The notes under the pieces are model-generated. The model searched no databases. It was not told the origin of the DNA and was given only the letters and a program-made list of their open reading frames with translations. From assembly GCF_017355405.1 (NCBI RefSeq), contig NZ_CP061178.1:310001-374000 (forward strand): 64,000 nucleotides of DNA, read 5' to 3'. Numbering within the stretch: position 1 is the first letter of the stretch; the number at the start of each line of letters is the position of its first letter. Of this stretch, positions 34,051-43,377 are shown piece by piece. The translations under genes and the position numbers were made by a program. The DNA is from Roseomonas haemaphysalidis (GTDB taxonomy: Bacteria; Pseudomonadota; Alphaproteobacteria; Acetobacterales; Acetobacteraceae).

Positions 34051-36264
34051 CTAGCTCGTCATGGTGGCGCGGATGGCACCCTCGCGCGACAGAACCGCCA
34101 TGCCCACCTCGCTGTCCACCCGGCGGAAGCCGATGTCGATGCGGCTGTCGGCCAGCCGGAGGTTACGCAGTGCCACCGTGTCCAGGAACGCCGGCAGCGA
34201 GGGGCGCTGAAAGCCCACGCAGCCATCCGACGGGTCAAAGCGCAGCCCCAGGCAGGAGGCCAGCAGCGACAAGGGCGTGACCGCCGCCCAGGCCTGCGGC
34301 GCGCAGGCCACGGGGTAGGGCGTCGGGCCATCGCCGTTGCGCCGGGGAAAGCCGCAGAACAGTTCCGGCAGCCGCCGCAGCTCCAGATGCTCGGCGGCGG
34401 CGAACATGCCGTCCAGCACCCGCGCGGCCTCGGCGCGAAAGCCGTAGCGGGAAAAGCCGGCGGCGATCATGGCGTTGTCGTGCGGCCATACCGACCCGTT
34501 GTGGTAGCTCATGGGGTTGTAGCGGGCCTCGCCGGCGGCCAGGGTGCGGATGCCCCAGCCGGAAAAGCTCGCCGGGTCCATCAGGGTCCGCACCAGCCGC
34601 GCCGCCCGTTCCGGCTTGGCGATGCCGGAAAACAACGCGTGCCCGGCGTTGGAGGAGCGCACGCGGCACGGCCGCCCTTCGCCATCCAGGGCCAGCACGT
34701 AGGTGCCTAGCGCCTCGTCCCAGAACACGCGGTCGAAGTCCTCGCGCAGCGCCGCGGCGCGGGCATCCAGCGCCTCGGCGCGCGGCTGCAGGCCCAGCGC
34801 GCGGGCGATGCGGGCGGCGGCGCGCCACGCCGCGTAGACATAGCCCTGCATCTCCACCAGCGCGATCGGCCCATCCGCCAGCGTGCCGTCGGCGTGGAAG
34901 ATGCTGTCGCCGCTGTCCTTCCAGCCCTGGTTCACCAGCCCCTGCGGCGTGCGCCGCTGATAGGTGACAAAGCCGCGCTCGGCACCGCCGCACCGCTGCG
35001 CGCGTTCCATCCAGCCCAGCGCGGCCTCGATCTGCGGCCACAGCCGGCGCGGCGTGGCCAGGTCTCCCGTGCGGTCCAGGTAGTCGCCGGCCAGCATCAC
35101 GAACAGGGGGGTGGAATCAACGCTGCCGTAGTACCGGCCGTAGGGCACCTCGCCCAGTCGCGCCATCTCGCCCGCCCGCATCTCGTGCAGGATCTTGCCG
35201 GGCTCGGCATCGTTGGCCGGGTCCTCCGTTGTGGCCTGCGTTTCAGCCAGAAAGGTCAGCACGCCCCGCGCGATCGCCGGGTCGAACCACAGCACCTGCC
35301 AGGCGGTGATCAGCGCGTCGCGGCCGAAGGCGGTGCTGAACCAGGGGATGCCGGCATAGGGGTAGGGTCCGCCCGGCTTGTCGGTCAGCAGCATGTCGAG
35401 GTCCGCGCCGGCGCGCCGCAGCACCTCGTTGAAGATCTCGTGCGACGTCTCGATGCGCGCGGCGCGCGATGCCATCCGCCGCAGCGCCCGGCGCGACGTG
35501 CGGAGCGCGGCATGGAAGGCCCGGTCGGCCCCGGCCTCGGGCAATGCCCGCGCGGGGTTGCCTTCCTCCACCTCAACGGACAGGAACACCACGCATTGCT
35601 TGCCCGGCGGCACGTCCAGCACGAAGCCCGCCCCGCCGGGGGCGATGCTGTGCGGCGCGGGGGCGAAGCGCAGGCGGGTGCGGCGCAGGGCGCCGTCCAG
35701 CCCGTGGTAGGAGAGTTCCACCGCATCGGCGCGCACCACGGGCGGCTGGTCCTCGCCTCGCACCGGGCGGCGCCGGCCGCGCACCTCGAACAGGTCCACG
35801 AAGTCGGCGGCGAAGGCATAGTCGAGCCGCACCTGCTGCGCGCTGTCGCCGAAGTTACGGACCGCCACGCGCTCGTGGCAGGCATTGTTCCAGATGAACT
35901 TGGAGCGCCGCAGGTGCAGCTGCCCGCGCGGCATTTCCAGACCCGCGTCGGGGTTGGTCATGTCGCAGGTCAGGGTCGTGTTATCCGCGCTGAGCGCCGA
36001 GCCGAGCAGCACCGGCGGCTGGCCGTTCAGTGTCAGGGACAGGCGCGACAGGTAGCGGGTGTCGAGGTGGAACAGCCCTTCGGGGCTGTCAGGGGCGCCA
36101 TCCAGGTCGCCGGCGCGGTCGAACAGGCCGAAGCTGTCGCCGTGCTTCAGGGCGCGGGGGCGGCGCTCCTGCAAGGAGGTCCGGGCCGTGGGCGGCGCGT
36201 CGGCCTGGGGGGTCGGCTGTGGTTGTGGCTGCAAGACTGGCTCTCCCGGCGCTGTGCACAGCAT
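34051..36264 (-). CDS. Glycogen debranching (amylo-alpha-1,6-glucosidase-type) family protein
   Basis: 737-residue protein with an N-terminal debranching domain (LKHGDSFGLFDRAGDL, GLFHLDTRYLSRLSLTLNG) and a C-terminal (alpha/alpha)6-barrel glycosidase domain (AGIPWFSTAFGRDALITAWQ, YGSVDSTPLFVMLAGDYL, NPMSYHNGSVWPHDNAMIA). The acidic residues in FGRDALI and near QGWKDSGDSIFH are likely catalytic positions. It may act on glycogen-like or osmoregulated glucans in the cytosol. I chose ATG 36264; longer frames extend into the intergenic region. A PQPQPTPQ stretch near the start is non-conserved. No glgA, glgB or treZ genes lie alongside. Confidence 0.87.
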   Translation of the reverse strand: MLCTAPGEPVLQPQPQPTPQADAPPTARTSLQERRPRALKHGDSFGLFDRAGDLDGAPDSPEGLFHLDTRYLSRLSLTLNGQPPVLLGSALSADNTTLTCDMTNPDAGLEMPRGQLHLRRSKFIWNNACHERVAVRNFGDSAQQVRLDYAFAADFVDLFEVRGRRRPVRGEDQPPVVRADAVELSYHGLDGALRRTRLRFAPAPHSIAPGGAGFVLDVPPGKQCVVFLSVEVEEGNPARALPEAGADRAFHAALRTSRRALRRMASRAARIETSHEIFNEVLRRAGADLDMLLTDKPGGPYPYAGIPWFSTAFGRDALITAWQVLWFDPAIARGVLTFLAETQATTEDPANDAEPGKILHEMRAGEMARLGEVPYGRYYGSVDSTPLFVMLAGDYLDRTGDLATPRRLWPQIEAALGWMERAQRCGGAERGFVTYQRRTPQGLVNQGWKDSGDSIFHADGTLADGPIALVEMQGYVYAAWRAAARIARALGLQPRAEALDARAAALREDFDRVFWDEALGTYVLALDGEGRPCRVRSSNAGHALFSGIAKPERAARLVRTLMDPASFSGWGIRTLAAGEARYNPMSYHNGSVWPHDNAMIAAGFSRYGFRAEAARVLDGMFAAAEHLELRRLPELFCGFPRRNGDGPTPYPVACAPQAWAAVTPLSLLASCLGLRFDPSDGCVGFQRPSLPAFLDTVALRNLRLADSRIDIGFRRVDSEVGMAVLSREGAIRATMTS

Positions 36265-36322
36265 GTCGAGCGCATGGCCGGGAAGTCCAGCCCCGGCGCC
36301 GCATCGGCACCGGGGCGGACCG

Positions 36323-38491
36323 TCACCATTTGTAGCTGAGGCTGCCCAGCACGTTGAGGCTGTTGCCGTAGAAGCAGCCGGTTTCGCCGGCGCAGCGGCT
36401 GACATAGCGGGTGTCGGCCAGGTTGCTGGCGTTGACCGCGAACTGCAGCCCCTTCATCCGCTCGCTCAGGCGCGACAGGTCGTAGCGCAGGCTGGCGTCG
36501 AACAAGGTCGTGTCCGGCACCACCGCGCCGCCGGTGTTCACCGCCGAGGTATTGCCGAGGTAGCGCACGCCTGCGCCCAGCGTCAGCCCGCCCAGCGGGC
36601 CGTTGAAGGCCGCGAAACTGTATTCGGCGTAAAGCCCGGCGTTGTTCTTGGCCACGCCCGCGGGGCGGTGGCCCAGCTCGTTGGCCGCGTTGCTGCGGGT
36701 GATCTCCGGGTCCAGGTAGGTGTAGGAGCCGACGAGGCTGACGCCGCCGCCCAGCTCGGCCACCATTTCCAGCTCCACGCCGCGCACGCGGATCTCGCCG
36801 ACCGAAACCTGCAGGAACGGGCTCCGCAGATCAGGCGTCAGGGTGTTGGCCTGGGTCAGGTGAAAGGCGGCCACCTGCACGAAGGAACGCATGCCGTTGG
36901 GCTGGAACTTGATGCCCACCTCGTACTGCTCGCCTTCCAGCGGGTTCCAGGCGTTGCCCTGGCTGTCCGTGCCGATCTGCGGCTGAAAGGAGCGGGCGTA
37001 GCTGGCATAGGGCGAGACGCCGTTCTCGCCCAGGTACAGCAGCCCGGCGCGCCAGGTGAAGGCGTCGTCGTTCTGGTAGCGGCGGGCGCCGCCGGCGTCG
37101 CGGTCGTCGATGTCGGAATAGGCCCAGTCCTGGCGGATGCCGGCCAGCAGCACCAGCCGGTCGAGCCGCATCTGGTCCTGCAGGTACAGGCCGTACTGGC
37201 TGTTGATCTGCCGCACGTTGTCATAGGGCGTGGTCAGCGCCGGCACCGGGCTGCCATAGGCCGGCGTGAACACGTCCAGCCCGCCCGCGAAGTCGAAATA
37301 CTGCGCGTTGCGGTAGTTCACCCGGCTGTAGTCGAAGCCGCCGAGCAGCGTGTGGGTGAGCGGCCCGGTGGAGAACTCGGCCTTCACCTGGTTGTCCACC
37401 TGGAAGGTGCCGACATCGATGTCGGCGCGGTAGGCGAAGCGGTTCAGCGTGCGCCGGTCCGCCTGCAGCCCGCCGCCATAGACCTGGTTCCAGTCGATGT
37501 CGGTGTGGCCGTAGCGCAGGTTCTGCTGCACCGACCAGACGTTGTTGAAGCGGTGGCTCAGCTCGTAGCCGACGCCGTACTGGGTGCGGTCGAAGCGGTC
37601 GTAGCTTTGCTCGCCGGTGAAGCGGCTGCGCGAGATGCGGCCGAAGGGCGTGGGCTCCACCGTGCCGTCATAGGGCAGGAACTGGTTTCCCGAGGTGCGG
37701 TCCCGCTGATAATAGCCCAGCACGGTCAGCGAGGTGTCGGCGGTCGGCTTGAATGTCAGGCTGGGGGCCAGGAAGATGCGGTCGTCCTGCACCTCGTCCA
37801 CCGCCGTGTCGGCATCGCGCACCAGCCCGGTCAGGCTGTAGGACCAGACGCCGTCGCGCGTCAGGGGGCCGGAGGAATAGCCCTGCGCCTGCAGCCGGTC
37901 GTGGCTGCCCGCCGTCAGCCGCACCTCGCCCTGGGCGAAGTCGGTGGGGCGGCGCTGCACCATGTTGACCAGCCCGCCCGGGGCGATCTGGCCGTACAGC
38001 ACCGAGGTCGGGCCGCGCAGCACCTCGTAGCGTTCCAGGCCATAGGTCTCGAACACGCTGCCGGCATAGCCGGTGTTGTAGCGCAGGCCGTTCAGGAAGA
38101 TGCCGTTGTCCTGCGCGTTGAAGCCACGCAGCTGGAACCAGTCGGTGCGGCTGTCGGTGCCGTAGTTCTCGCCGCGCACGCCGGCGGTGTAGCGCAGCGC
38201 CTCGCCCAGCGTCTGCGCCTGGCGGGCATCGATCTGGTCGCGCGGCACGACGGAGATGGATTGCGGGTTCTCGATCAGCGGCGTGTCGGTCTTGGTGCCG
38301 GTGATCTCCTGCTGCGCCACGAAGCCGCGCACCGGGTCCAGCGCGCGCTCACGCTCGCCGGTCACCTGCACGGTCGGCAGCTGCAGCGGCTCGGCGTCCG
38401 CCTGCGCCCAGGCGGCGGCGGGAAACAGCGCGGTCGCGGCGAGCAGCCAAAGCGCGCGCCGCGCCGTGGGGCCGATGGGGGTCGCCAGCAT
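36323..38491 (-). CDS. TonB-dependent siderophore receptor (ferrichrome type)
   Basis: 722-residue outer membrane receptor. A signal peptide ends near AAAWAQA, followed by a plug domain (LIENPQSISVVPRDQIDARQ, GFNAQDNGIFLNGLR, YEVLRGPTSVLYGQIAPGG) and a 22-strand-type barrel. The C-terminal end RYVSRCAGETGCFYG with its two cysteines and the final SYKW is typical of FhuA/FoxA-like hydroxamate receptors. A Fur-like box lies about 50 bases upstream. It would import ferric siderophores with TonB/ExbBD encoded elsewhere. There is no adjacent siderophore reductase or ABC importer, so the ligand is an inference from the family. Confidence 0.93.
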   Translation of the reverse strand: MLATPIGPTARRALWLLAATALFPAAAWAQADAEPLQLPTVQVTGERERALDPVRGFVAQQEITGTKTDTPLIENPQSISVVPRDQIDARQAQTLGEALRYTAGVRGENYGTDSRTDWFQLRGFNAQDNGIFLNGLRYNTGYAGSVFETYGLERYEVLRGPTSVLYGQIAPGGLVNMVQRRPTDFAQGEVRLTAGSHDRLQAQGYSSGPLTRDGVWSYSLTGLVRDADTAVDEVQDDRIFLAPSLTFKPTADTSLTVLGYYQRDRTSGNQFLPYDGTVEPTPFGRISRSRFTGEQSYDRFDRTQYGVGYELSHRFNNVWSVQQNLRYGHTDIDWNQVYGGGLQADRRTLNRFAYRADIDVGTFQVDNQVKAEFSTGPLTHTLLGGFDYSRVNYRNAQYFDFAGGLDVFTPAYGSPVPALTTPYDNVRQINSQYGLYLQDQMRLDRLVLLAGIRQDWAYSDIDDRDAGGARRYQNDDAFTWRAGLLYLGENGVSPYASYARSFQPQIGTDSQGNAWNPLEGEQYEVGIKFQPNGMRSFVQVAAFHLTQANTLTPDLRSPFLQVSVGEIRVRGVELEMVAELGGGVSLVGSYTYLDPEITRSNAANELGHRPAGVAKNNAGLYAEYSFAAFNGPLGGLTLGAGVRYLGNTSAVNTGGAVVPDTTLFDASLRYDLSRLSERMKGLQFAVNASNLADTRYVSRCAGETGCFYGNSLNVLGSLSYKW

Positions 38492-38542
38492 CCGCGTCTC
38501 TCCTGGAAGGGCCAGGCCTCGGCGCTGGCATTTCCGGCCGCG

Positions 38543-38560
38543 TAATGCGAATGCCTCTCA
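38543..38560 (-). promoter_or_regulatory. Candidate Fur box upstream of TonB receptor
   Basis: On the minus strand the site reads TGAGAGGCATTCGCATTA, close to common Fur sites of the TGAGAAT-n-ATTCGCATT type, about 50 bases before the receptor start. A second site sharing the TGCGAAT....CTCA pattern lies at 61091. Iron repression is inference. Confidence 0.55.
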
Positions 38561-38622
38561 GCAGCAATATCGGGCGCGATCACCCCCGGGAATTCCCGCC
38601 ACGCTGTGGCCGCCGCGCCACA

Positions 38623-40902
38623 TCACGCCAGGCGCGGGCGCCAGCCCAGCAGGCGCAGCGCGTTCAGCGTCACCAGCACGGTGGCCCCGGTATCGGCCAG
38701 GATGGCCGGCCACAGCCCGGTGATGCCCAGCAGCGTGGTGACCAGCAGCACCGCCTTCAGCCCGACCGCGACCGCCACGTTCTGCTTGACGTTGGCCAGC
38801 GTGGCGCGGGACAGCGCCACCAGCTCCGCCACGCCCGCCACCTGGCCGCGCAGCAGCGCCGCGTCGGCGGCTTCCAGCGCCGCGTCCGTCCCGCCGCCCA
38901 TGGCGATGCCGACCGAGGCGGCGGCCAGCGCCGGCGCATCGTTGATGCCGTCGCCCACCATGGCCACCGGCCCGGCCTGCCGCAGCGCGCCGATGTGGCG
39001 CAGCTTGTCTTCCGGCAGCAGCCCGGCCTCGGCATCCAGGCCCAGGGCGCCGGCGATGGCGGCGGCGGTGCGCGGGTTGTCGCCAGTCAGCATCACCGGG
39101 CGCAGGCCCAGCGCCTTGAGGCTGGCGATGCCGGCGGCGGCATCCGCGCGCGGCTCGTCACGCATCGCCAGAAGTGCCAGGGCGGTGCCATCCGCCACCA
39201 GCACCACCACTGTCTTGCCTTCCGCTTCCAGCGCGCCGATGCGCGCATGGTCCAGCGTGGCGCCCGCCTCGGCGGCATGGCGCGGGCTGCCCACGGACAC
39301 GCGCCGGCCTTCCACCACCGCCTGCGCGGCCCGGCCGGGCACGGCGCTGGCCTCGCCCGCCGCCGGCAGCGCCAGCCCCGCCGCGCGTTCCAGGATGGCG
39401 CGCGCCAGCGGGTGGCCCGAGCCCTGCTCCACCGCCGCCGCCAGCCGCAGCGCCTCCGCCTCCGTGGCGCCGCCCAGCGGCAACAGGTCGGTCACGCGCG
39501 GCCGGCCTTCCGTCAGCGTGCCGGTCTTGTCGAAGGCGATGGTCTTGGCGCTGCCGATCGCCTCCAGCGCCGCGCCGCCCTTGACCAGCAGCCCGCGCCG
39601 CGCGCCGGCGGACAGGCCGGACGCCATGGCGGCGGGCACAGAGATCACCAGCGCGCAGGGGCAGGCTACCAGCAGCAGCGCCAGCCCGCGATAGAACCAG
39701 GTGCCCCAGTCCCCGCCCAGCAGCGGCGGCAGCAGCATGGTCACCGCCGCGGCGGCCATGGCGCCCGGCGTCCACCAGGTGCTGAACCGCTCGATGAAGC
39801 GCTGGGTGGGCGCGCGGGACGCCGTCGCCTCCTCCACCAGCCGTACGATGCGGGCCAGGGTGTTGTCGGCGGCGCCGCGCGTCACGCGCAGCCGCAGCGC
39901 GCCGTCGGTGCTGATGGAGGCGGCGATCACGGCATCGCCCACGCCGCGGGTCACCGGCACGCTTTCGCCCGTCACGGGGCTTTCATCCATGGCGCTGCGG
40001 CCTTCCAGCACCTCGCCATCGCAGGGCAGCCGCTCGCCGGGGCGGATCAGCACGGTGTCGCCGGGGCGCAGCGCGGCGGCGGGCACCTCCTCCACCGTGC
40101 CGGAAGCGGCCTCGCGCCGGGCGGTGCTGGGCATCAGCCCGGCGAGCGCGCGGATGCCGGCACGGGCACGCCCGGCGGCGACATTTTCCAGCAGCTCGCC
40201 CAGCGCGAACAGGAACACCACCAGCGCCGCTTCCTGCGCGGCGCCGATGACGATGGCGCCCAGGGCCGCCACGCTCATCAGCGTTTCAATGGAAAACGGG
40301 CTGCCGGCGCGGGCCAGCGCCACGGCGCGGCGGCCAAAGGGCCACAGGCCCGCCAGCGTCGCCAGCAGCCAGAACCACTGCGCCTGCGCCGGCAACAGCG
40401 CCGAGGCGCCCCAGGCCAGCAGCACGAGCACGCCGATCAGCCCGACCAGCCTTGCCTTGCCGGTGGCATACCAGGGGGTGCCGGCCGCCATCTCGGCATC
40501 CTCGTCACCATGCGAATGCGGGATGCCGCCGTGCTGGTGCGCGGCGGCGGGGGCCCCGTGGTCCTGGGTGGCGTGGTCATGGGTGGCGTGGTCGTGATCG
40601 TGGTGATCATGGCCATGGTGATCATGCCCGCAACCACCCCCGGCCGGGGCCTGGTCCACCGGCACCGGCCCGGCGACGCGCCGCGCGGTATAGCCCAGCG
40701 CCGTCACCTGCCGCTCGATCGCCTCCGCCGTCGCGCCGCCCTCCTCCAGGGTCAGGCTCAGCCGCTCGGCCATGAGGTTGACGCGGATGTCGCTGACGCC
40801 GGGTAAGCGGGCCACGGCCTTCTCCACCTTGGCCACGCAGGAGGCGCAGTCCATGCCGCCCACTGTCCAGGCCAGGGTTTCGCTGTCGTGATCATGCGCC
40901 AT
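38623..40902 (-). CDS. Zn/Cd/Pb-type P1B-ATPase (ZntA/CadA-like)
   Basis: 759-residue heavy-metal exporter. An N-terminal metal-binding domain has GMDCASC (residues 16-22), followed by a His-rich linker (about 15 His between residues 91 and 131, GHDHHGHDHHDHDH at its core). The membrane metal motif CPC is in VACPCALVISVPAAMASGL, the ZntA/CadA (P1B-2) form. The phosphorylation site is DKTGTLTEG and the hinge is MVGDGINDAPALA. It pumps divalent soft metals out of the cytosol. It is divergent from a ZntR/CadR-like MerR regulator, with an overlong-spacer promoter between them. Confidence 0.95.
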   Translation of the reverse strand: MAHDHDSETLAWTVGGMDCASCVAKVEKAVARLPGVSDIRVNLMAERLSLTLEEGGATAEAIERQVTALGYTARRVAGPVPVDQAPAGGGCGHDHHGHDHHDHDHATHDHATQDHGAPAAAHQHGGIPHSHGDEDAEMAAGTPWYATGKARLVGLIGVLVLLAWGASALLPAQAQWFWLLATLAGLWPFGRRAVALARAGSPFSIETLMSVAALGAIVIGAAQEAALVVFLFALGELLENVAAGRARAGIRALAGLMPSTARREAASGTVEEVPAAALRPGDTVLIRPGERLPCDGEVLEGRSAMDESPVTGESVPVTRGVGDAVIAASISTDGALRLRVTRGAADNTLARIVRLVEEATASRAPTQRFIERFSTWWTPGAMAAAAVTMLLPPLLGGDWGTWFYRGLALLLVACPCALVISVPAAMASGLSAGARRGLLVKGGAALEAIGSAKTIAFDKTGTLTEGRPRVTDLLPLGGATEAEALRLAAAVEQGSGHPLARAILERAAGLALPAAGEASAVPGRAAQAVVEGRRVSVGSPRHAAEAGATLDHARIGALEAEGKTVVVLVADGTALALLAMRDEPRADAAAGIASLKALGLRPVMLTGDNPRTAAAIAGALGLDAEAGLLPEDKLRHIGALRQAGPVAMVGDGINDAPALAAASVGIAMGGGTDAALEAADAALLRGQVAGVAELVALSRATLANVKQNVAVAVGLKAVLLVTTLLGITGLWPAILADTGATVLVTLNALRLLGWRPRLA

Positions 40903-40931
40903 CGCCGGCCTCCGTCGATTCGTCCTGCCCT

Positions 40932-40962
40932 GTTATGCGACCTCCAGGGACTGGAGGTTCAA
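40932..40962 (-). promoter_or_regulatory. MerR-type promoter with 19-bp spacer and dyad operator
   Basis: On the minus strand TTGAAC (40962-40957) and CATAAC (40937-40932) are separated by exactly 19 bases, the overlong spacer of MerR-activated promoters. The spacer region holds the inverted repeat ACCTCCAG, GGA, CTGGAGGT (40940-40958). It drives the P-type ATPase gene and faces the MerR gene. Confidence 0.85.
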
Positions 40963-41009
40963 GAGGCGATCGTGCAACCCATATGCACGGCACAAGGAGC
41001 CCGCGCCGC

Positions 41010-41480
41010 ATGACCGCCCAATTTTCCATCGGTGACCTGGCGCGGGAAACCGCGACCAACGTCCGCACCATCCGGTACTACGAGACGGTGGGGCTGCTGC
41101 CGCCGCCGCGCCGCACGCCCGGCAACCAGCGTGTCTACGGCGAGGCGCAGCGCAAGCGCCTGGCCTTTATCCGCCACGCCCGCGACATGGGTTTTTCCAT
41201 GGAAGCCATCCGCGAGCTGTTGCGGCTGGCCAGCGCGGGCCCTGACACCCCCTGCGCCGACGCCGACGCCATCGCCCGCCGCCAGCTGGACGCGGTGCGC
41301 GGCCGGATCGCCCGGCTGCAATCGCTGCAGGCGGAACTGGAGCGGATGACGGAAGCGCATTGCCACACCATCGGCGAATGCCGCGTGATCGAGGTGCTGG
41401 CCGACAGCAGCCACGCCCATTGCCTGGACCCCAGCCACGGCCGCGATGGCGAGGCGGGCGCGCATATTGATTTCGCGTAA
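41010..41480 (+). CDS. MerR family metal-responsive regulator (ZntR/CadR-like)
   Basis: 156-residue MerR activator. The HTH reads FSIGDLARETATNVRTIRYYETVGLLPPPRR, cut here as the winged-helix start, followed by RVYGEAQRKRLAFIRHARD and a dimerisation coiled coil. Three cysteines at positions 82, 118 and 124 match the Cys79/114/124-type ligand set of ZntR and CadR, with extra C-terminal His and Cys (HAHC, near 135-138). It should activate the divergent P-type ATPase on Zn, Cd or Pb binding. AAGGAG lies ten bases before ATG 41010. An upstream ATG frame exists but lacks the conserved start. Confidence 0.93.
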   Translation: MTAQFSIGDLARETATNVRTIRYYETVGLLPPPRRTPGNQRVYGEAQRKRLAFIRHARDMGFSMEAIRELLRLASAGPDTPCADADAIARRQLDAVRGRIARLQSLQAELERMTEAHCHTIGECRVIEVLADSSHAHCLDPSHGRDGEAGAHIDFA

Positions 41481-41501
41481 CCCCATGCCGAATTGCTGAG
41501 G

Positions 41502-42326
41502 ATGATCGACCCCAAATCCCTCCTCGACCGCTTTCTCGGCCCCAACGCGGGGGCGCAGCTCGGCAATGTGCTGGGGCAGGTGACCGGACAGCGGGGCGCG
41601 CAGCCCCCCGCCCGTGCCGGCGGCGGCCCCTGGGGCCTGCCCGCGGCACCGCCGGGCGGCGGCGGGGGCCTGCCGGGCAACCTTGGCGGCATGCTGGGCG
41701 GTCTGGGCAGCAAGCTGCCGGGCGGCTTCATGGGCGGCGCCGCCAGCGGCGGGCTGCTCGGAATGCTGCTGGGCGGCGGCAAGGGCGGCAAAGGCATTGG
41801 CGGCGTGCTGAGCCATGGCGGCGCGGCGGCGCTGGGCGCGCTGGCCTTCCGGGCCTACCAGAACTGGCAGCAGGGGCAGGCGCCCGCCGCCGCCACGCCC
41901 GCCACGGCGCGGGATGCCCAGACCATGGACGCGTCCTTCCACCCGGACGCGCCGGCCGCCGACGGCCAGCCCTTCGCCCTGGCCCTGGTGCGCGCCATGA
42001 TCGGCGCCGCCAAGGCGGATGGCCATGTGGACGCGCAGGAGCAGGAAGCGATCTTCGCGCATGTGGAGCAGGCGGGCATGGATGCCGAGGCCAAGGCCTT
42101 TGTGTTCGACGCCCTGTCCCAGCCCACCGACCTCAACGCCATTGCCGCCAGCGCCGGCACGCAGGAGCAGAAGGCGGAGCTTTACCTCGCCACCTGCCTG
42201 GCCATCGACCCGGACCACCCGGCCGAGCGCGCCTACCTGGAAGCCCTGGCGCACCGCCTGGCCCTGCCGGCGGAGCTGGTGGCGCATCTGCGCGCCCAGG
42301 CCGACGCCGCCCACAAGGCCGGGTAG
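41502..42326 (+). CDS. DUF533 (YebE/TerB-like) protein
   Basis: 274-residue protein. The N-terminal half is a Gly-rich low-complexity stretch (GGMLGGLGSKLPGGFMGGAA), then a hydrophobic GHGGAAALGALAFRAYQNW-like segment, then a C-terminal helical TerB-like domain: ALVRAMIGAAKADGHVDAQE and the later LAIDPDHPAERAYLEALAHR. The acidic AKADGHVDAQE pattern is the TerB metal-binding type. The arrangement matches DUF533/YebE inner membrane proteins of unknown function. It follows the MerR gene by about 20 bases on the same strand, but nothing ties it to metal resistance directly. Confidence 0.82.
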   Translation: MIDPKSLLDRFLGPNAGAQLGNVLGQVTGQRGAQPPARAGGGPWGLPAAPPGGGGGLPGNLGGMLGGLGSKLPGGFMGGAASGGLLGMLLGGGKGGKGIGGVLSHGGAAALGALAFRAYQNWQQGQAPAAATPATARDAQTMDASFHPDAPAADGQPFALALVRAMIGAAKADGHVDAQEQEAIFAHVEQAGMDAEAKAFVFDALSQPTDLNAIAASAGTQEQKAELYLATCLAIDPDHPAERAYLEALAHRLALPAELVAHLRAQADAAHKAG

Positions 42327-42384
42327 CGCCGCTCCCGCCCCTCTGCCATGGTTTCCGCCCCCAAAAGGCGGAGACCAGACGGCG

Positions 42385-43338
42385 ATGAACGACCTGCCTC
42401 AAGCCCCGCAGCTCGACGCCGAGGTGCTGCAAGCCCAGGCCCGCATCCGCGAGCGCGGCGTGGCCAACGGCGACATGCTGCGCGACCCGCCCGCCAAGGC
42501 ACGCGCCGATACCGGCCGCTACCAGGCCTTCCTCAACGAGGGCGGCCCGGCCGCCGACATCACCGAGCATGTGCTGCCCACCACGCCGGAGGTGCGGGTG
42601 CGGCTGTATCGGCCGCGCGGCCAGGATGGCGTGTTGCCGGTCTACCTGCACATCCATGGCGGCGGCTTCGCCTTTGGCAGCCTGGATACCGCCGACCGCC
42701 TGAAGCGCGAGCTGGCGGAGGAGGCCGGCGTCGTGGTCGCCGGCCTGGACTATGCCCTGGCCCCGGAACACCCCTTCCCCACCGCGCTGGAACAGGTGCT
42801 GGCGGTGCTGCGCTGGTTGCACACCGAGGCCGCCTTGCTGAGGATCGACCCGCTGCGCATCGGCATCGGCGGAGACTCGGCCGGCGGCAACCTGGCGCTG
42901 TCCAGCCTGCTGCGGCTGCGCGACGAGGGCGGCCCGGTGATCGGCTTCGGCGCCATCGTTTACGGCATGCTGTCCACGGCGCACCAGACGCCGTCGCACT
43001 TGCAGCTGGGCGACGGGCGCTTCGGCCTGTCCACCGCCAAGCTGGACTGGTTCTGGGATGCCTACCTCGCCGGCACCGGGCGCGACGACGCGGCGGTCCG
43101 CCCGCTGGACGCGCCGCTGGAAGGCCTGCCGCCCCTGCTGCTCATCGCCGCCGCGCTGGACCCGCTGCTGGACGACACGCTGGCCCTGGACCGGCGCCTG
43201 ACAAACGCCGGCGTGGCGCATGAGATGGTGATCTATGACGGCATGCCGCACGGCTTCCTGGGGCAGACGGCCTTGCTGGAAAAGGCGCGAAACGCGCGGA
43301 GCAGGATCGCGGCCAGTCTGCGGCGCTTTCTGGGCTGA
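42385..43338 (+). CDS. Alpha/beta hydrolase (hormone-sensitive lipase, family IV esterase)
   Basis: 317-residue esterase. Oxyanion motif HIHGGGFAFGS, nucleophile motif GDSAGG, and catalytic Asp (AALDPLLDD) and His (MPHGF) are in the order expected for family IV. Substrates are typically short-chain esters and lactones. A polar N-terminal helical cap precedes the core. ATG 42385 has GGAG some distance upstream. It lies 58 bases after DUF533 and ends at a strong palindromic terminator. Confidence 0.93.
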   Translation: MNDLPQAPQLDAEVLQAQARIRERGVANGDMLRDPPAKARADTGRYQAFLNEGGPAADITEHVLPTTPEVRVRLYRPRGQDGVLPVYLHIHGGGFAFGSLDTADRLKRELAEEAGVVVAGLDYALAPEHPFPTALEQVLAVLRWLHTEAALLRIDPLRIGIGGDSAGGNLALSSLLRLRDEGGPVIGFGAIVYGMLSTAHQTPSHLQLGDGRFGLSTAKLDWFWDAYLAGTGRDDAAVRPLDAPLEGLPPLLLIAAALDPLLDDTLALDRRLTNAGVAHEMVIYDGMPHGFLGQTALLEKARNARSRIAASLRRFLG

Positions 43339-43346
43339 CGGGGGGT

Positions 43347-43370
43347 TGGCCAGGGGGCGCCCCCTGGCCA
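43347..43370. terminator. 24-bp palindromic bidirectional terminator
   Basis: TGGCCAGGGGGC pairs perfectly with GCCCCCTGGCCA across the centre (43347-43370), between the convergent esterase and NTF2-like genes. The stem is very GC-rich, with a T-poor flank. Confidence 0.75.
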
Positions 43371-43377
43371 GGCCGCG

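Noticed and set aside
36059..40806. Frames of over 750 codons on the + strand opposite the TonB receptor and P-type ATPase
   Set aside because: The opposite strand carries full-length proteins with all catalytic and structural motifs; these frames show no domain and only composition-driven repeats.
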